A stretch of DNA of 64,000 nt, taken from contig NZ_JAMQAW010000025.1 in the NCBI RefSeq assembly GCF_023701525.1, positions 138,853 to 202,852 of the forward strand, in the 5' to 3' direction. This document shows positions 33,646 to 43,135 of this stretch, piece after piece (the stretch's first letter is position 1; every line of letters begins with the position of its first letter). Made by a program: the position numbers and the translations under genes. The notes beneath the pieces were generated by a model. It saw nothing but the letters and a program-made list of their open reading frames with translations, was not told the origin of the DNA and did no database searches. Source of the stretch: Streptomyces albipurpureus. Lineage in GTDB: Bacteria > Actinomycetota > Actinomycetes > Streptomycetales > Streptomycetaceae.

Positions 33646-34013
33646 CCGTCACCACAGAGGGGGAACTGCGCCGCGTGCCCGGTGCCGACACACCGGGCGC
33701 GCGGCGCACTGTGCCGTTGGAGGTTCGGCGGGTATCTCCACACGGGGGTGTACGACGCCGTGGGCCACCGGGTGGTAACCGGTGGGGAGTTGTACGACAG
33801 AATCCAGTGCGGGCATCGGGAGCGCCGTTGCGAAGGCAGCGGATGCGTGGGGTTCCTCCGGTAGTCGGCCCCCGGGCAATGCAGAGGAGCCGGGACCCAA
33901 ACAATCGAACACATTGTCAGTTTATGTGACTATTAGGTTGTTGTGCGTGGGCCATACGGGCTAGGGGTAGGGCTGGGCCGTATCCTCCGAAACAATCGAA
34001 AGGCCCGGCACGC
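33646..34013. other. Promoter region of geosmin synthase
   Basis: About 370 bp with no gene. The last 120 bp contains an AT-rich patch near 33905-33945 with the inverted repeat GTCA (7 nt) TGAC. I cannot assign -35 and -10 boxes with confidence. Confidence 0.45.
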
Positions 34014-36200
34014 ATGGCACAACCCTTCGTCCTGCCCGACTTCTACATGCCTTACCCGGCTCGCCTGAACGCCCACGTCGAAACCGCCCGAGTACACACT
34101 CGGGAGTGGGCGCGGGGCATGGGGATGCTGGAGGGGTCGGGAGTGTGGGAGGAGAGCGATCTGGAAGCGCATGACTACGCCCTGCTGTGCGCCTACACCC
34201 ACCCCGACTGCGACGCCGAGGCCCTGTCCCTGGTCACCGACTGGTATGTGTGGGTCTTCTTCTTCGACGACCACTTCCTGGAGATCTTCAAGCGGACCCA
34301 GGACCGTGAGGGCGGCAAGGCCTACCTCGATCGGCTGCCGGCCTTTATGCCGATGGATCCGTCCGACCCCATGCCGGAGCCCACCAACCCGGTCGAAGCA
34401 GGTCTCGCCGACCTCTGGCGGCGAACCGTGCCGGGAATGTCCCCCGCCTGGCGTGCACGGTTCACCGAGTCCACCAGGAACCTGCTGAACGAGTCGATGT
34501 GGGAACTGTCCAACATCAATGAAGGGCGAATCTCCAACCCGGTCGAGTACATCGAGATGCGCCGCAAGGTCGGGGGCGCACCCTGGTCGGCAGGGCTGGT
34601 TGAGTACGCGGCCGGCGCCGAAGTCCCCGACTCGGTGGCCCGCTCCCGTCAACTACGCGTCCTGACCGACACGTTCGCCGACGCGGTACACCTACGCAAC
34701 GACCTCTTCTCCTACCAGCGCGAGGTGGAGGACGAAGGCGAGCTCAGCAATGGCGTCCTCGTACTGGAGACCTTTCTGGACTGTACGACCCAGGAGGCCG
34801 CGGAGACCGTCAACGACCTGCTGACCTCACGCCTACAGCAGTTTGAGAACACCGCGCTCACCGAAGTTCCCGGCCTCTGCCTGGAGAAGGGGCTCAACCC
34901 GGCGGAGTGCGCTGCGATCGCCGCCTACGTCAAGGGGCTCCAGGACTGGCAGTCGGGTGGCCAGGAGTGGCATATGCGCTCCAGCCGCTATATGAACAAG
35001 GGTGCGGTGGGGCCGCAGTCGCCGTTCTCCGGTGTTCTCGGCACCTCGGCCCTGGACATCAGGGCACTCTTCGGCCGCCCGGCGATCGCCAGGCTGCGTA
35101 CCCTGACGCATGTTCCCCATCAGCAGGTCGGGCCGTCGCTGCTACCGGACTTCCAGCTGCCGTTCCCACTGACCCTCAGCCCACACCATGAGGACGCGCG
35201 CGACAAGTCCGTGGCATGGGCGGAACGGATGGGGCTGCTCGGCGATATCTGGGACGGCCCGATGCTGCGCGGGTATGACTTCGCGCTGTGCTCGGCGGGG
35301 TTGGACCCCGATGCCACGCCCGAGGAACTGGAGCTCAGTGCCCAATGGCTGACCTGGGGTACGTATGGCGATGACTACTACCCCATGGTGTTCGGCCGCC
35401 CGCGCAATCTGCTGGGGGCGAAGCTGTGCCACGACCGGCTGCTGACCTGTATGCCGGTGGAGGAGCCATCAGCGGCCCCCGCCCTGGCCGTGAGTCCGAT
35501 GGAGCGGTCCCTGGCAGACCTCTGGGTGCGCACTGCGGGGCCGATGAGTATCGACGCCCGGCAGCAGTTGCGTAGATCCATCGAAACGATGTTGGAAAGC
35601 TGGCTCTGGGAACTGCACAACCAGGCACAGCACCGGGTGCCCGATCCGGTCGACTACCTGGAGATGCGCAGGTTCACCTTCGGCTCGGACCTCACCATGC
35701 TGCTGTCGAAGTTGCGGCACGAAGGGCAGCTCCCGGCCGGGCTGTTGCGCAGCGGCACCGTTCAGGCCCTTGAGTACGCGGCGCAGGACTACGCCTGTCT
35801 GATCAATGACCTCTTCTCCTACCAGAAGGAGATCGAAGTCGAGGGCGAAGTGCACAACGCGGTGCTGGTGGTCCAGACGTTCTTCGGCTGTGACTATCCA
35901 TCAGCCGTCGCGATCGTGGACGATCTGATGAATGGGCGGCTACGGCAGATCCAGCATATGAAGGAGCATGAACTCCCCTTGCTCTGCGAGGACTTCGCGC
36001 TCGATACCACCGGCCGGGCCGCACTCGACGCCTATGTGCGGGAGATCGAGGACTGGCTCGCGGGAATCCTCAACTGGCACCAGAAGGTGGCGCGTTACCG
36101 GCCGCAGGACGTGCACTCGGGCGCGGGAACCGCTCTGCTCGGCGGTCCGACCGGGCTGGGTACGACGGCGGCGCGCGTGGCCACCCTGCTGGCTCGCTAG
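34014..36200 (+). CDS. geoA: Geosmin synthase, two-domain terpene cyclase
   Basis: A 728-residue bifunctional sesquiterpene synthase, the normal length. The N-terminal domain has the metal motif DDHFLE (Asp85-Asp86) and the NSE triad N229-S233-E237 (NDLFSYQRE). It converts farnesyl diphosphate to germacradienol. The C-terminal domain has DDYYP (Asp453-Asp454) and a second triad N598-S602-E606 (NDLFSYQKE). It fragments germacradienol to geosmin and acetone. Both active sites look intact. The enzyme is cytoplasmic and is normally expressed during sporulation. GAAAGG lies upstream of ATG 34014, and an 18-bp terminator follows. Confidence 0.98.
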   Translation: MAQPFVLPDFYMPYPARLNAHVETARVHTREWARGMGMLEGSGVWEESDLEAHDYALLCAYTHPDCDAEALSLVTDWYVWVFFFDDHFLEIFKRTQDREGGKAYLDRLPAFMPMDPSDPMPEPTNPVEAGLADLWRRTVPGMSPAWRARFTESTRNLLNESMWELSNINEGRISNPVEYIEMRRKVGGAPWSAGLVEYAAGAEVPDSVARSRQLRVLTDTFADAVHLRNDLFSYQREVEDEGELSNGVLVLETFLDCTTQEAAETVNDLLTSRLQQFENTALTEVPGLCLEKGLNPAECAAIAAYVKGLQDWQSGGQEWHMRSSRYMNKGAVGPQSPFSGVLGTSALDIRALFGRPAIARLRTLTHVPHQQVGPSLLPDFQLPFPLTLSPHHEDARDKSVAWAERMGLLGDIWDGPMLRGYDFALCSAGLDPDATPEELELSAQWLTWGTYGDDYYPMVFGRPRNLLGAKLCHDRLLTCMPVEEPSAAPALAVSPMERSLADLWVRTAGPMSIDARQQLRRSIETMLESWLWELHNQAQHRVPDPVDYLEMRRFTFGSDLTMLLSKLRHEGQLPAGLLRSGTVQALEYAAQDYACLINDLFSYQKEIEVEGEVHNAVLVVQTFFGCDYPSAVAIVDDLMNGRLRQIQHMKEHELPLLCEDFALDTTGRAALDAYVREIEDWLAGILNWHQKVARYRPQDVHSGAGTALLGGPTGLGTTAARVATLLAR

Positions 36201-36210
36201 CCCAAGAGAG

Positions 36211-36250
36211 GAGGGCCGTGCCGGGGAGATCCCTCCCCGGCACGGCCCTC
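36211..36250. terminator. Strong bidirectional terminator after geosmin synthase
   Basis: An 18-bp perfect stem (36211-36228 with 36233-36250) and 4-nt loop separate geoA from the convergent gene at 36269. Confidence 0.9.
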
Positions 36251-36268
36251 ATATGACCCTCGTCCGCT

Positions 36269-36769
36269 TCAGCCCTGCTGGAAGAGCTCCGCGGGTAGCG
36301 GCTTGAGCAAGGCGTAGAGATCATCGGTGATCGGTCGATCCCAGCTGGCGATGGTCACCAGTACCTGGTCGCTGCGATCGAACTGGACGCAGGAGATCCG
36401 GCTCTCGGACAGCTTGATCTTGCGCACGATGAGGAGGTTGTCGCCCTGCATCACCGGAACGTCCTCGGTGTCCACAACGACGACCGGCTCGTCGTTCTCC
36501 AGGGCGAGCAGCAGCTGGGCGACCTCGAAGGGGATCTGCCCTTCTTCGAGGTCGCGGGCCGGTGAGCCTTCCGGAAGATTTCCGATGATCATCGCGGGGC
36601 CGCGTCCGCCGAAGAGGTCGTACCGCAGAAAGACACCCTGGCAGGTGCCGTCCGGTGCGGGAAGGAGCCCCGCGCCGAGATTGCCGGGCCAGTCCCCCGG
36701 GTCCATGGCCAGGACGTCGAAGTCCGGGCCCGCGGGTGTGGCGGCGCTGCGGCGGCGGAGGAAGGACAT
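36269..36769 (-). CDS. Conserved-looking hypothetical protein
   Basis: A 166-residue soluble protein of mixed alpha/beta character with no motif I recognise. It is acidic (EDVPVMQGDN, DLEEGQIPFE) and begins with a basic stretch (FLRRRSAATP). GC bias at third positions and a sensible start support a real gene. It converges on geoA across a strong terminator. No function proposed. Confidence 0.7.
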   Translation of the reverse strand: MSFLRRRSAATPAGPDFDVLAMDPGDWPGNLGAGLLPAPDGTCQGVFLRYDLFGGRGPAMIIGNLPEGSPARDLEEGQIPFEVAQLLLALENDEPVVVVDTEDVPVMQGDNLLIVRKIKLSESRISCVQFDRSDQVLVTIASWDRPITDDLYALLKPLPAELFQQG

Positions 36770-37170
36770 AGCGCCATGGTACGTGTCCGAAGACCCGCAC
36801 AGGACCCAGGGCGACAGGCCGGCGGCACGGATGGTGATCGTGGCCTGCCTGGGTTCACCGGGTCCGCGGAGCGTTGGGCCTGATCGATCGATCGGCGGTA
36901 CGTGTCGGATGTGGGCGGTGGGCGGTCCGCGTAGAGGGGGCGGGTGGGCCCTGTCCGGGGCGGGCCCATGGATCGCCGGACGGACGGTCGGCCCTCGGGG
37001 CTGGGTTTTCCCGGGCAGCCCCGGTGGGGGATGGTCGATCCGGGGTGCCGCAGCACGGAGCAGCTCCTCTCCTCACCGGTCACCGCACCACCGGGGAAGC
37101 GCTCGCCAGCACCCCGCCGCGGCTCGGAGGGCTGGCCCGGTGGGCGGCGAAACGACGGCCTGCCCTCGGA
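36770..37170. other. Intergenic, no gene seen
   Basis: About 400 bp between two leftward genes. Very GC-rich, with several open frames but no recognisable domain or strong terminator. Confidence 0.45.
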
Positions 37171-40080
37171 CTAACCGCCAGGGGGCTCCGCCGGAGGATC
37201 AGTCAGGATCGCTGCCATGGCTTCTGCGAGGCCTGCTGCCGAGGTCCCCACCTTGCGGTAGACGGCGGAGAGCAATCTGCGTACCGCTTCTTCATCGAGG
37301 TGCAGTTCCGAGGCCACGGATGCCCCGTCCCGACCTTGGGCGGTCAGCACGGCCGCGGTGCGCTCCCTGGTGGTGAGGCCCTCCGGCTCGATGACATGCA
37401 GCTGCCGGGGGCGTAACCCAGCAGCGGCTATTTCCGCGCGGGCCGTATCGGCGAGCGCGTCGGCACCGCACTGACCGGCACCCTCCAAGCCCCGGTAGAG
37501 ATGGCCTGCGGCCGCCTTGGGGCGGCCTGAGCGACGCAGCTGGGTGCCCAGCGCTATCAGCGCCCTGGCCAGTTCATATGCCGCTGGCGAGCTTTCGAGC
37601 TGGGCGACCGACTCCGTCAGCAGCCCCAGTCGGTCGCCGGGCGACACCTCGGCGGCCACCCGCAGTGCCATACCGATCCCGGAGGGGGCCCCGTACCGCC
37701 GCGCCCGTTCCACCGCGTCCAGAGCGGTGGCCTTGGCCCGCTCGGGCGCGAAGGGAGCCTCCGCACGGGCTAGGTGAAGCTGCCAGGGGCACCACGCGGG
37801 GTTGCGCATACCGCGCGCGTCGAGACGGCGGCCCACCGCGGCTAGTTCCACGGCCGCGTCTTTGGCGCGGCCCTGTGCGAGAAGCAACTGGCCGTACACG
37901 GTCTGGGAATCGGGGAAGGTGACGGCGGCCGGGAAGGGTTCAGCGAAATGGTGGTCATGGGCGACCTGTGCGGCCTCTTCGACACGGCCGCGGGCGAGCA
38001 GCACCTCGATCAGGGTGCCCACGGCGTACCACTCGGCGGGTGTGCGGGGGCCGACACGTTCGGCGAGGCGCAGCCCGGCCAGGGCCAGGTCCTCGGCTTC
38101 GGCGAGGCGACCACGCCGGTAGCGGATGTAGCCATGCAGTGTGTAGGCGAAGGACAGATGGGCTCCCCGCCAGCCTTGGCGTTCGAACTCGGCGGTGCCG
38201 GCGGCGAACAGTTCTTCGGCGCGGCTGGGTCGGTCGGCGAAGACGAAGGTGAGGGCGACCAGTGCGGGTACTTCGAAGCCGCGGTCCTCCACCGCCCAGC
38301 TCAGCCCGCCTTCCAGGGCGCGTTCCGCATGGTGGAGGGCGAGGGCGTCGGGCTCGGCGCGCAGTGTGGCGTCCCAGGCGCGCAGCCCGATGATGTACCG
38401 CTCGGTGAGGTCCCGTCCGGTGAGGCGATCGGCGAGTTTCGCCAGGCGGCGGGAGCGTGCGGGGGACTCGGGCTCGTCGGCGCGGAAGGCGTCCCACATG
38501 AACTTCTCGGCCCTCATACGCAGCCGGGTGCGTGGGTCGTTGGTGAGCCGGGCCTCTCGGGCGAGGGTCTGGGAGGCTTCGCCGATGCGGTCGGAGTGGG
38601 CGAGCACCTGGGAAAGCCGGTACACGATGCCTCGGCGCAGTGCGGGGTCCGCGATCGGTTCGTCGAGGGCGGCACGGAGGTGGTTGACGGTGGTGGCGGG
38701 TTCGGTCAGGAGGGAGGAGCAACCCAGCTCGTAGAGAACGGCGGCGCGTTCCTGGGGTAGCGGGGGTTCACGCAGCGCGCGGGCGAGTTGGCGACGGGCG
38801 GCTTCGGGGGCCCCGGCGCGGAGCGTCTCACGGGCTGCCTCCCGTAGTTGTTGGACTACCCAGGGGTCGCCCTCGGGATGGGTCTCCAGTAGATGTCGGG
38901 CAGCCGCTGTGGGCCCGAGGCCTGCGTCGACGACGGACCAGGCGGCCTGGCCGTGTAGGGCCACCCTGACACCGTCGGGTATGGCGCGGTAGACCGCGGT
39001 GGCGATCAACGGGTGAACGAACTCCAGGGTGTCCGTCCCGGTGAGGATGCGGGCGTCGCGCAATCGGTCGGCCGCGTCAGCGGCGGCTTCGGTGCCGAGA
39101 CCGGCGACGGAGGCCGCGAGCGCGGGCGGGATCTCGGTACCGAGTACGGCTCCAGCCCAGGCGAAGCGCGTGGTGGAGGGGCCCAGGCGTTCCAGGCGGG
39201 CGATGAGTCCGCTGCCTTTGACCGCGGCGGCGAGGTCGCGGAGGAGGGGAGCTCCGGCCGCGGTGGGTTCGATGGAGCGGTCACGCACCTTGGCGATGAG
39301 CTCGATGGCCTCGAAGGGGTTTCCCGCGGTGACCGCCCAGCATTCGCGGCAGAACGTGTCATCGGCGTAGACGCCCAGCCACTCCCGTACCAGTCGCGCG
39401 ACGGCGGTGGCGGTGAGGGGTTCGAGGTCGATGGGCCGCTGTCCGGCCCGGCCCGGAAGGTGGCGGAACTGGTAGGCGTGGTCGGGCAGCTCCTCGGGGC
39501 GGTAGGCGACGACCAGGAGCATGGGAAGCTCTTCGGCGCGTGGCGCGAAGGATGCGAGCCAGCTGAGTGACTCGGGGTCGGCCCAGTGGGCGTCGTCGAG
39601 AACGAGGACGAGGGGTGCGCGCTGTACGGCCAGGTGGGTGAGGACCCAATCGAGGCCGTCACGCAGACCTTGGGGGTCGGGTGGGGAGCCGTCCTCCGCG
39701 CTGCACAGACCGAGTGCCGGTCCAACGATGCCGTACCAGCTGCCGAGGCGTAGGCGCAGTACGGCCTCGGGTACTCCGGCGAGTTGCGGTTGTATGAGTT
39801 GGCGGGCCACATGGAAGGCGACCTGTTGTTCTTGTTCTCCGCCACGCGCGGAGAGGACGGTGCATCCCTGGGCGGCGGCGCGGCGGCGCACTTCGGTGAG
39901 AAGGGTCGTCTTACCGAGGCCGGCGTGTCCCGCGAAGGCGAGGAGGGCGCCACGGGGGTGTCCGGGGCCTTCGTCGTGATGGGGGACGCCGATGAGTTCG
40001 TCCAGCGCCTCATCGGCAGCGGCCAGTTCCGCATCGCGCTCGAAGAGTCGACGCCTCGCCGCGCCGGCACGTCGCGTCAT
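37171..40080 (-). CDS. Large ATP-binding LuxR-family (LAL-type) regulator
   Basis: A 969-residue regulator. An N-terminal AAA/STAND module has Walker A GHAGLGKTT near residue 60 and Walker B VLVLDDAHWADPES near 150. A long TPR-like helical middle follows (about 430-860). A C-terminal LuxR-type helix-turn-helix (LTTRERTAAVLTAQGRDGAS to YRKVGTSAAGLAEAM) lies about 40 residues from the end. The HTH is divergent from consensus (for example ERT for ERE, and RDGASVA for SNREIA). Such proteins often control polyketide or maltose-type gene clusters, but no cluster lies here. ATG 40080 is preferred over a frame start ten codons upstream. Confidence 0.88.
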   Translation of the reverse strand: MTRRAGAARRRLFERDAELAAADEALDELIGVPHHDEGPGHPRGALLAFAGHAGLGKTTLLTEVRRRAAAQGCTVLSARGGEQEQQVAFHVARQLIQPQLAGVPEAVLRLRLGSWYGIVGPALGLCSAEDGSPPDPQGLRDGLDWVLTHLAVQRAPLVLVLDDAHWADPESLSWLASFAPRAEELPMLLVVAYRPEELPDHAYQFRHLPGRAGQRPIDLEPLTATAVARLVREWLGVYADDTFCRECWAVTAGNPFEAIELIAKVRDRSIEPTAAGAPLLRDLAAAVKGSGLIARLERLGPSTTRFAWAGAVLGTEIPPALAASVAGLGTEAAADAADRLRDARILTGTDTLEFVHPLIATAVYRAIPDGVRVALHGQAAWSVVDAGLGPTAAARHLLETHPEGDPWVVQQLREAARETLRAGAPEAARRQLARALREPPLPQERAAVLYELGCSSLLTEPATTVNHLRAALDEPIADPALRRGIVYRLSQVLAHSDRIGEASQTLAREARLTNDPRTRLRMRAEKFMWDAFRADEPESPARSRRLAKLADRLTGRDLTERYIIGLRAWDATLRAEPDALALHHAERALEGGLSWAVEDRGFEVPALVALTFVFADRPSRAEELFAAGTAEFERQGWRGAHLSFAYTLHGYIRYRRGRLAEAEDLALAGLRLAERVGPRTPAEWYAVGTLIEVLLARGRVEEAAQVAHDHHFAEPFPAAVTFPDSQTVYGQLLLAQGRAKDAAVELAAVGRRLDARGMRNPAWCPWQLHLARAEAPFAPERAKATALDAVERARRYGAPSGIGMALRVAAEVSPGDRLGLLTESVAQLESSPAAYELARALIALGTQLRRSGRPKAAAGHLYRGLEGAGQCGADALADTARAEIAAAGLRPRQLHVIEPEGLTTRERTAAVLTAQGRDGASVASELHLDEEAVRRLLSAVYRKVGTSAAGLAEAMAAILTDPPAEPPGG

Positions 40081-40567
40081 GCAAACAAACCCCCATGACA
40101 AGGCGCGCACCCGGCATCGCTCGGGGGCCGCCGGGACAGCTGTCCTTGAGGGACCTCAGCGTACGCCAGCAGGCGGGGTTGGGAACCTGTCCTTTCCGAA
40201 AAGGGCTGCTGGGGAGGGGTTTTCGGTCGCCCCGTACCGCGTGGTGGCCCCATGCCGCGGTGCGCGGGGTGACCCACGGCGATCATCCGTACCCAGGGAT
40301 GAGCTCGTCCACGGGCACCAACGCGGGAGACCGGCTGTCCGGTTGGAACGGGATCGGGGTGACTCGGCGCGGACGGGGTGGGACCAATGCTCCCCCCATG
40401 GGGCCTCCATGGGTGTTGGTCACCTATTCTCCCACTCGCGACAGTTCTTTCGGCATCGCCTCGACCAAACGATCACGCTCTGGTACGACGGTCAACCGGT
40501 GAGCCCGGGAGTGTGCAGCGGCGGCCGGGGTCCGGAGACGTCCGGGGTCCGAAGATGTCGTTGTCCG
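40081..40567. other. Intergenic region with nested hairpin
   Basis: About 490 bp upstream of the LuxR gene and downstream of the GNAT-APH gene. No gene. GACCAA/TTGGTC (40382-40387/40416-40421) encloses CCCATGG/CCATGGG, a candidate terminator for the minus-strand GNAT-APH gene. Confidence 0.4.
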
Positions 40568-42145
40568 CTAGAGGATGTCGTCGAGCAGTGGTGCGAAGTA
40601 CCCGCCGTCCCCCGTGGCAAAGGCCGTGAGCATGGCGGCGGACGCGGCGCGTTCGGTGGCGTTGGGGGCTTCCGCGGCCAGTTCGTTCTCCAGCAGCCAC
40701 ATCTCCAGCATGATCGAGTAGCCGATGAGCACATCGGGCCCACCCGCGGCGTCCAGCGAGGCGGCGGCAATGCGGTGGACCACGTCCTGAAGCGGTGCGC
40801 GTTCCGCCGGGTCGCCCGGTCCGAAGGCCGTCTTGACGACCTCGTTGAGATCGATCGCGATGGGTGCGATGACGGCGAACTCGAAGTCGAGCAGTGCGAT
40901 GACACGGCCGCTGTGCCAGAGCGTGTTCGGAGTGCAGAGGTCACCGTGGTTCAGGGCCTTGGGGACCCCCGGCAGGGCCGCCCAGAAACGGTCCAATGCC
41001 TCGCTGAGCCCCCTGGCCTGGGCCGTGGTGAGCTCATTCGCCACGATGAGTCGGTCGAGGGTCGCCCTCGCCTCCTGGACGCTCCCGGGAAAGAACGGCG
41101 AGCGGGAGCGGGTGTGGGGTGCGGCCGCGACCACGTCGACACCATGGATGTGACGGGCTCGCTCCCACATCTGCTCGATGGCCTCTGCCCTGGCAGTGTG
41201 ATCCAGTGATGGCCAGATCTCCTCCAGGTTCTCTCCGGCCAGCCGACGGGTGAGCACCCACTCATGGCCGTGCAGGACGCCCGCCTCCACGATCGTGGGA
41301 CAGCCGACCTCCGGGGGGAGAAGCCGTACGAGCCGTGCCTCACGGAGTAGATCCGACTGCTGCGGCTTCGGTGCGACGCGGATGGCCAGTTCATCCGTCA
41401 GCCAGGTGGCATTGGTCCAGCCTCTGCCACGTTGGGCACGGGTCAGATCGACGTCGTACCTGCGCAGGATCTCCGCGGCCACACCCTGCGGACCAGAAGA
41501 GCTGATCTTGCCGTTCACCACCACGGAAGCGCTACCCGATCGCAGATTGAGGAGCGGTGGCTCCATCGCCACCAGCTGGGGGGCCTTGCCGGTTCCTTTG
41601 AGTGGGGCTTGGTGCGGGCCGGAGCTGGCCGCTGGTGTCCGTGGGGCTGGCACGTCGGGCCAGGCGATGCTGAAGTAGGCGAGTCGCTCGTCTTCCGCGA
41701 TCAGGCTCATGCCGGCCGCGGCCATCACATGTCGCGATGCGAGATTGCCTCGATCGGCATCGCCGTCCACGCGGGTGACGCCATGTTCTCGCGCGAACAG
41801 CACCAGTGCACGCAGCGCCTCTGAGGCATAACCCCTGCCTCGCGCTGCCCGGGTCAGGCCGAAGCCGATCGTCACCCTGCCATTTCGGTCCGGGGGCTCA
41901 TGGAAACCCAGGCCCCCGATCGCCGAACCGTCGTCACGACAACGGATTTCATAGGTGCCGAACGGCTGGATGTCACCCATCCGTGCGCAAACGCCGAGGA
42001 AGCGGCGAGCCGCGACCAGATCTCCGCCGGTGGGGTATCCGGTTGCCCAGCGAACGACGCCGTCCGGCTCGCCGGTCAACAGTTGTTCGGCCTCGGCGAT
42101 GCTCATCGGGTGGAGCACCAGCCGCTCGGTCAGTAGATCGTCCAC
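40568..42145 (-). CDS. GNAT acetyltransferase fused to APH-type phosphotransferase
   Basis: A 525-residue fusion. Residues 1-165 are a RimJ/Acetyltransf_3-type GNAT domain (LLTERLVLHPMS; LTRAARGRGYASEALRALV with the acetyl-CoA loop; NLASRHVMAAAGM). A linker of about 55 residues leads to an APH domain (about 220-525) with LNHGDLCTPNTLW (catalytic Asp/Asn) and IALLDFEFAVIAPIAIDL (metal-binding Asp). The order matches the bifunctional aminoglycoside enzyme AAC(6')-APH(2''), but sequence similarity to that enzyme is not evident to me. GTG 42145 lacks a clear SD. Frame is continuous, so this is not a simple read error between two genes. Confidence 0.8.
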   Translation of the reverse strand: MDDLLTERLVLHPMSIAEAEQLLTGEPDGVVRWATGYPTGGDLVAARRFLGVCARMGDIQPFGTYEIRCRDDGSAIGGLGFHEPPDRNGRVTIGFGLTRAARGRGYASEALRALVLFAREHGVTRVDGDADRGNLASRHVMAAAGMSLIAEDERLAYFSIAWPDVPAPRTPAASSGPHQAPLKGTGKAPQLVAMEPPLLNLRSGSASVVVNGKISSSGPQGVAAEILRRYDVDLTRAQRGRGWTNATWLTDELAIRVAPKPQQSDLLREARLVRLLPPEVGCPTIVEAGVLHGHEWVLTRRLAGENLEEIWPSLDHTARAEAIEQMWERARHIHGVDVVAAAPHTRSRSPFFPGSVQEARATLDRLIVANELTTAQARGLSEALDRFWAALPGVPKALNHGDLCTPNTLWHSGRVIALLDFEFAVIAPIAIDLNEVVKTAFGPGDPAERAPLQDVVHRIAAASLDAAGGPDVLIGYSIMLEMWLLENELAAEAPNATERAASAAMLTAFATGDGGYFAPLLDDIL

Positions 42146-42465
42146 ATCACTGTGAGTACCACGCGACTAGGCGGTATCGCACGGGGATTTCCCGCCCGAG
42201 CCCCGCAGCAGGCGCGCCCTGGCTGGCCTACGGAACACCGAGTCAAGGCAGCTGACCTCCCCCTCCAGGACGGCAGACGCAGAAGACGCGAAGCCTCGGA
42301 GGGCAGGCGGGGATCAATGGCCCCGGTGGCGGTTCCCTGAGCTGGCTGTGCGGCCGTCGCCCAGCGGCGACCGGCGTCCACTCGTCGATGGTCAGGCCGC
42401 GCGGCTATGTCGTACTCCGTGGGGAGATACACAGGCACGCGGCCGTACGACCGTGGCCGAGAAGG
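42146..42465. other. Intergenic, no gene seen
   Basis: About 320 bp between DUF397 and the GNAT-APH gene. Nothing recognisable. Confidence 0.4.
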
Positions 42466-42708
42466 CTAGGTGAGGTCGAACTCCCCCTCGCGGGCGTTCA
42501 GTACGAACGCCCGCCACTCCGCCGGGGTGAAGATCAGCGATGGGCTCTCGGGACGGCCGCCGTGCCGCATGGCGATAAAGCCCTCCACAAAGGCGATCTG
42601 CACATCTCCCGTTCCCTGGCTACCGGACTGCCAGTTGGCGTTGCTGAGGTCGAGCTCGGGCTTCTCCCAACTCGAAAACATCTGCGTGGTGGTGGTGCTC
42701 TCGGCCAC
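42466..42708 (-). CDS. DUF397 protein
   Basis: An 80-residue protein with the DUF397 core: ANWQSGSQGTGDVQIAFVEG, IAMRHGGRPESPSLIFTPAEW and a C-terminal FV-NAREGEFD. GTG 42708 follows GGGAGGAG at 7 nt. DUF397 proteins are typically paired with an XRE-family regulator in Streptomyces (the BldB/WhiJ-type systems). Here no XRE gene is adjacent, so it is an orphan. Confidence 0.88.
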   Translation of the reverse strand: MAESTTTTQMFSSWEKPELDLSNANWQSGSQGTGDVQIAFVEGFIAMRHGGRPESPSLIFTPAEWRAFVLNAREGEFDLT

Positions 42709-43135
42709 GTCCGTGCTCCTCCCGCATGGATTCCGGGCCAGCCTAGCCATCGGTGGTCCTCCCGCACAGGCCGCGAGCGGACCGTGAGCGGATCGGCCAG
42801 AAGACCATCGATTGTGGAGAGCTCGCAGATACGGCTCGACCCCGCATCAGGTCATCGCTGGTTCCGCCGCCACCAGGCGGATCGCGAAGAGCCGCGACCC
42901 GCGGTCGTGGGCATGGGCGCAACGCCTCGTGGAACTCGTCGATCTGGTGTTCCCCCGCCGCTGCCGGCGCCCATCCGAGCTCGCCATGGAGCGCTGCGAG
43001 GCAGGTCGAGTCCGGTCAGATCGGGGGCGGGGCAGGAGGAGCGAGTCGGCGGCCGAGCACCCCACAGATCTCACCCGGCGAGGCCGTAGTGTGGACCGTA
43101 TCGGGTACCGGTGTCCGGCGAGGGAGAGAGAGCCT
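42709..43135. other. Divergent intergenic region
   Basis: About 430 bp between DUF397 and the TmrB-like gene. The downstream frame is open here but codon character and SD support the start at 43136. No other feature recognised. Confidence 0.4.

Noticed and set aside
34014..36200. Possibility that the two terpene cyclase domains are a tandem duplication artefact
   Set aside because: Each domain has the distinct motif set expected for geosmin synthase, and total length is normal.
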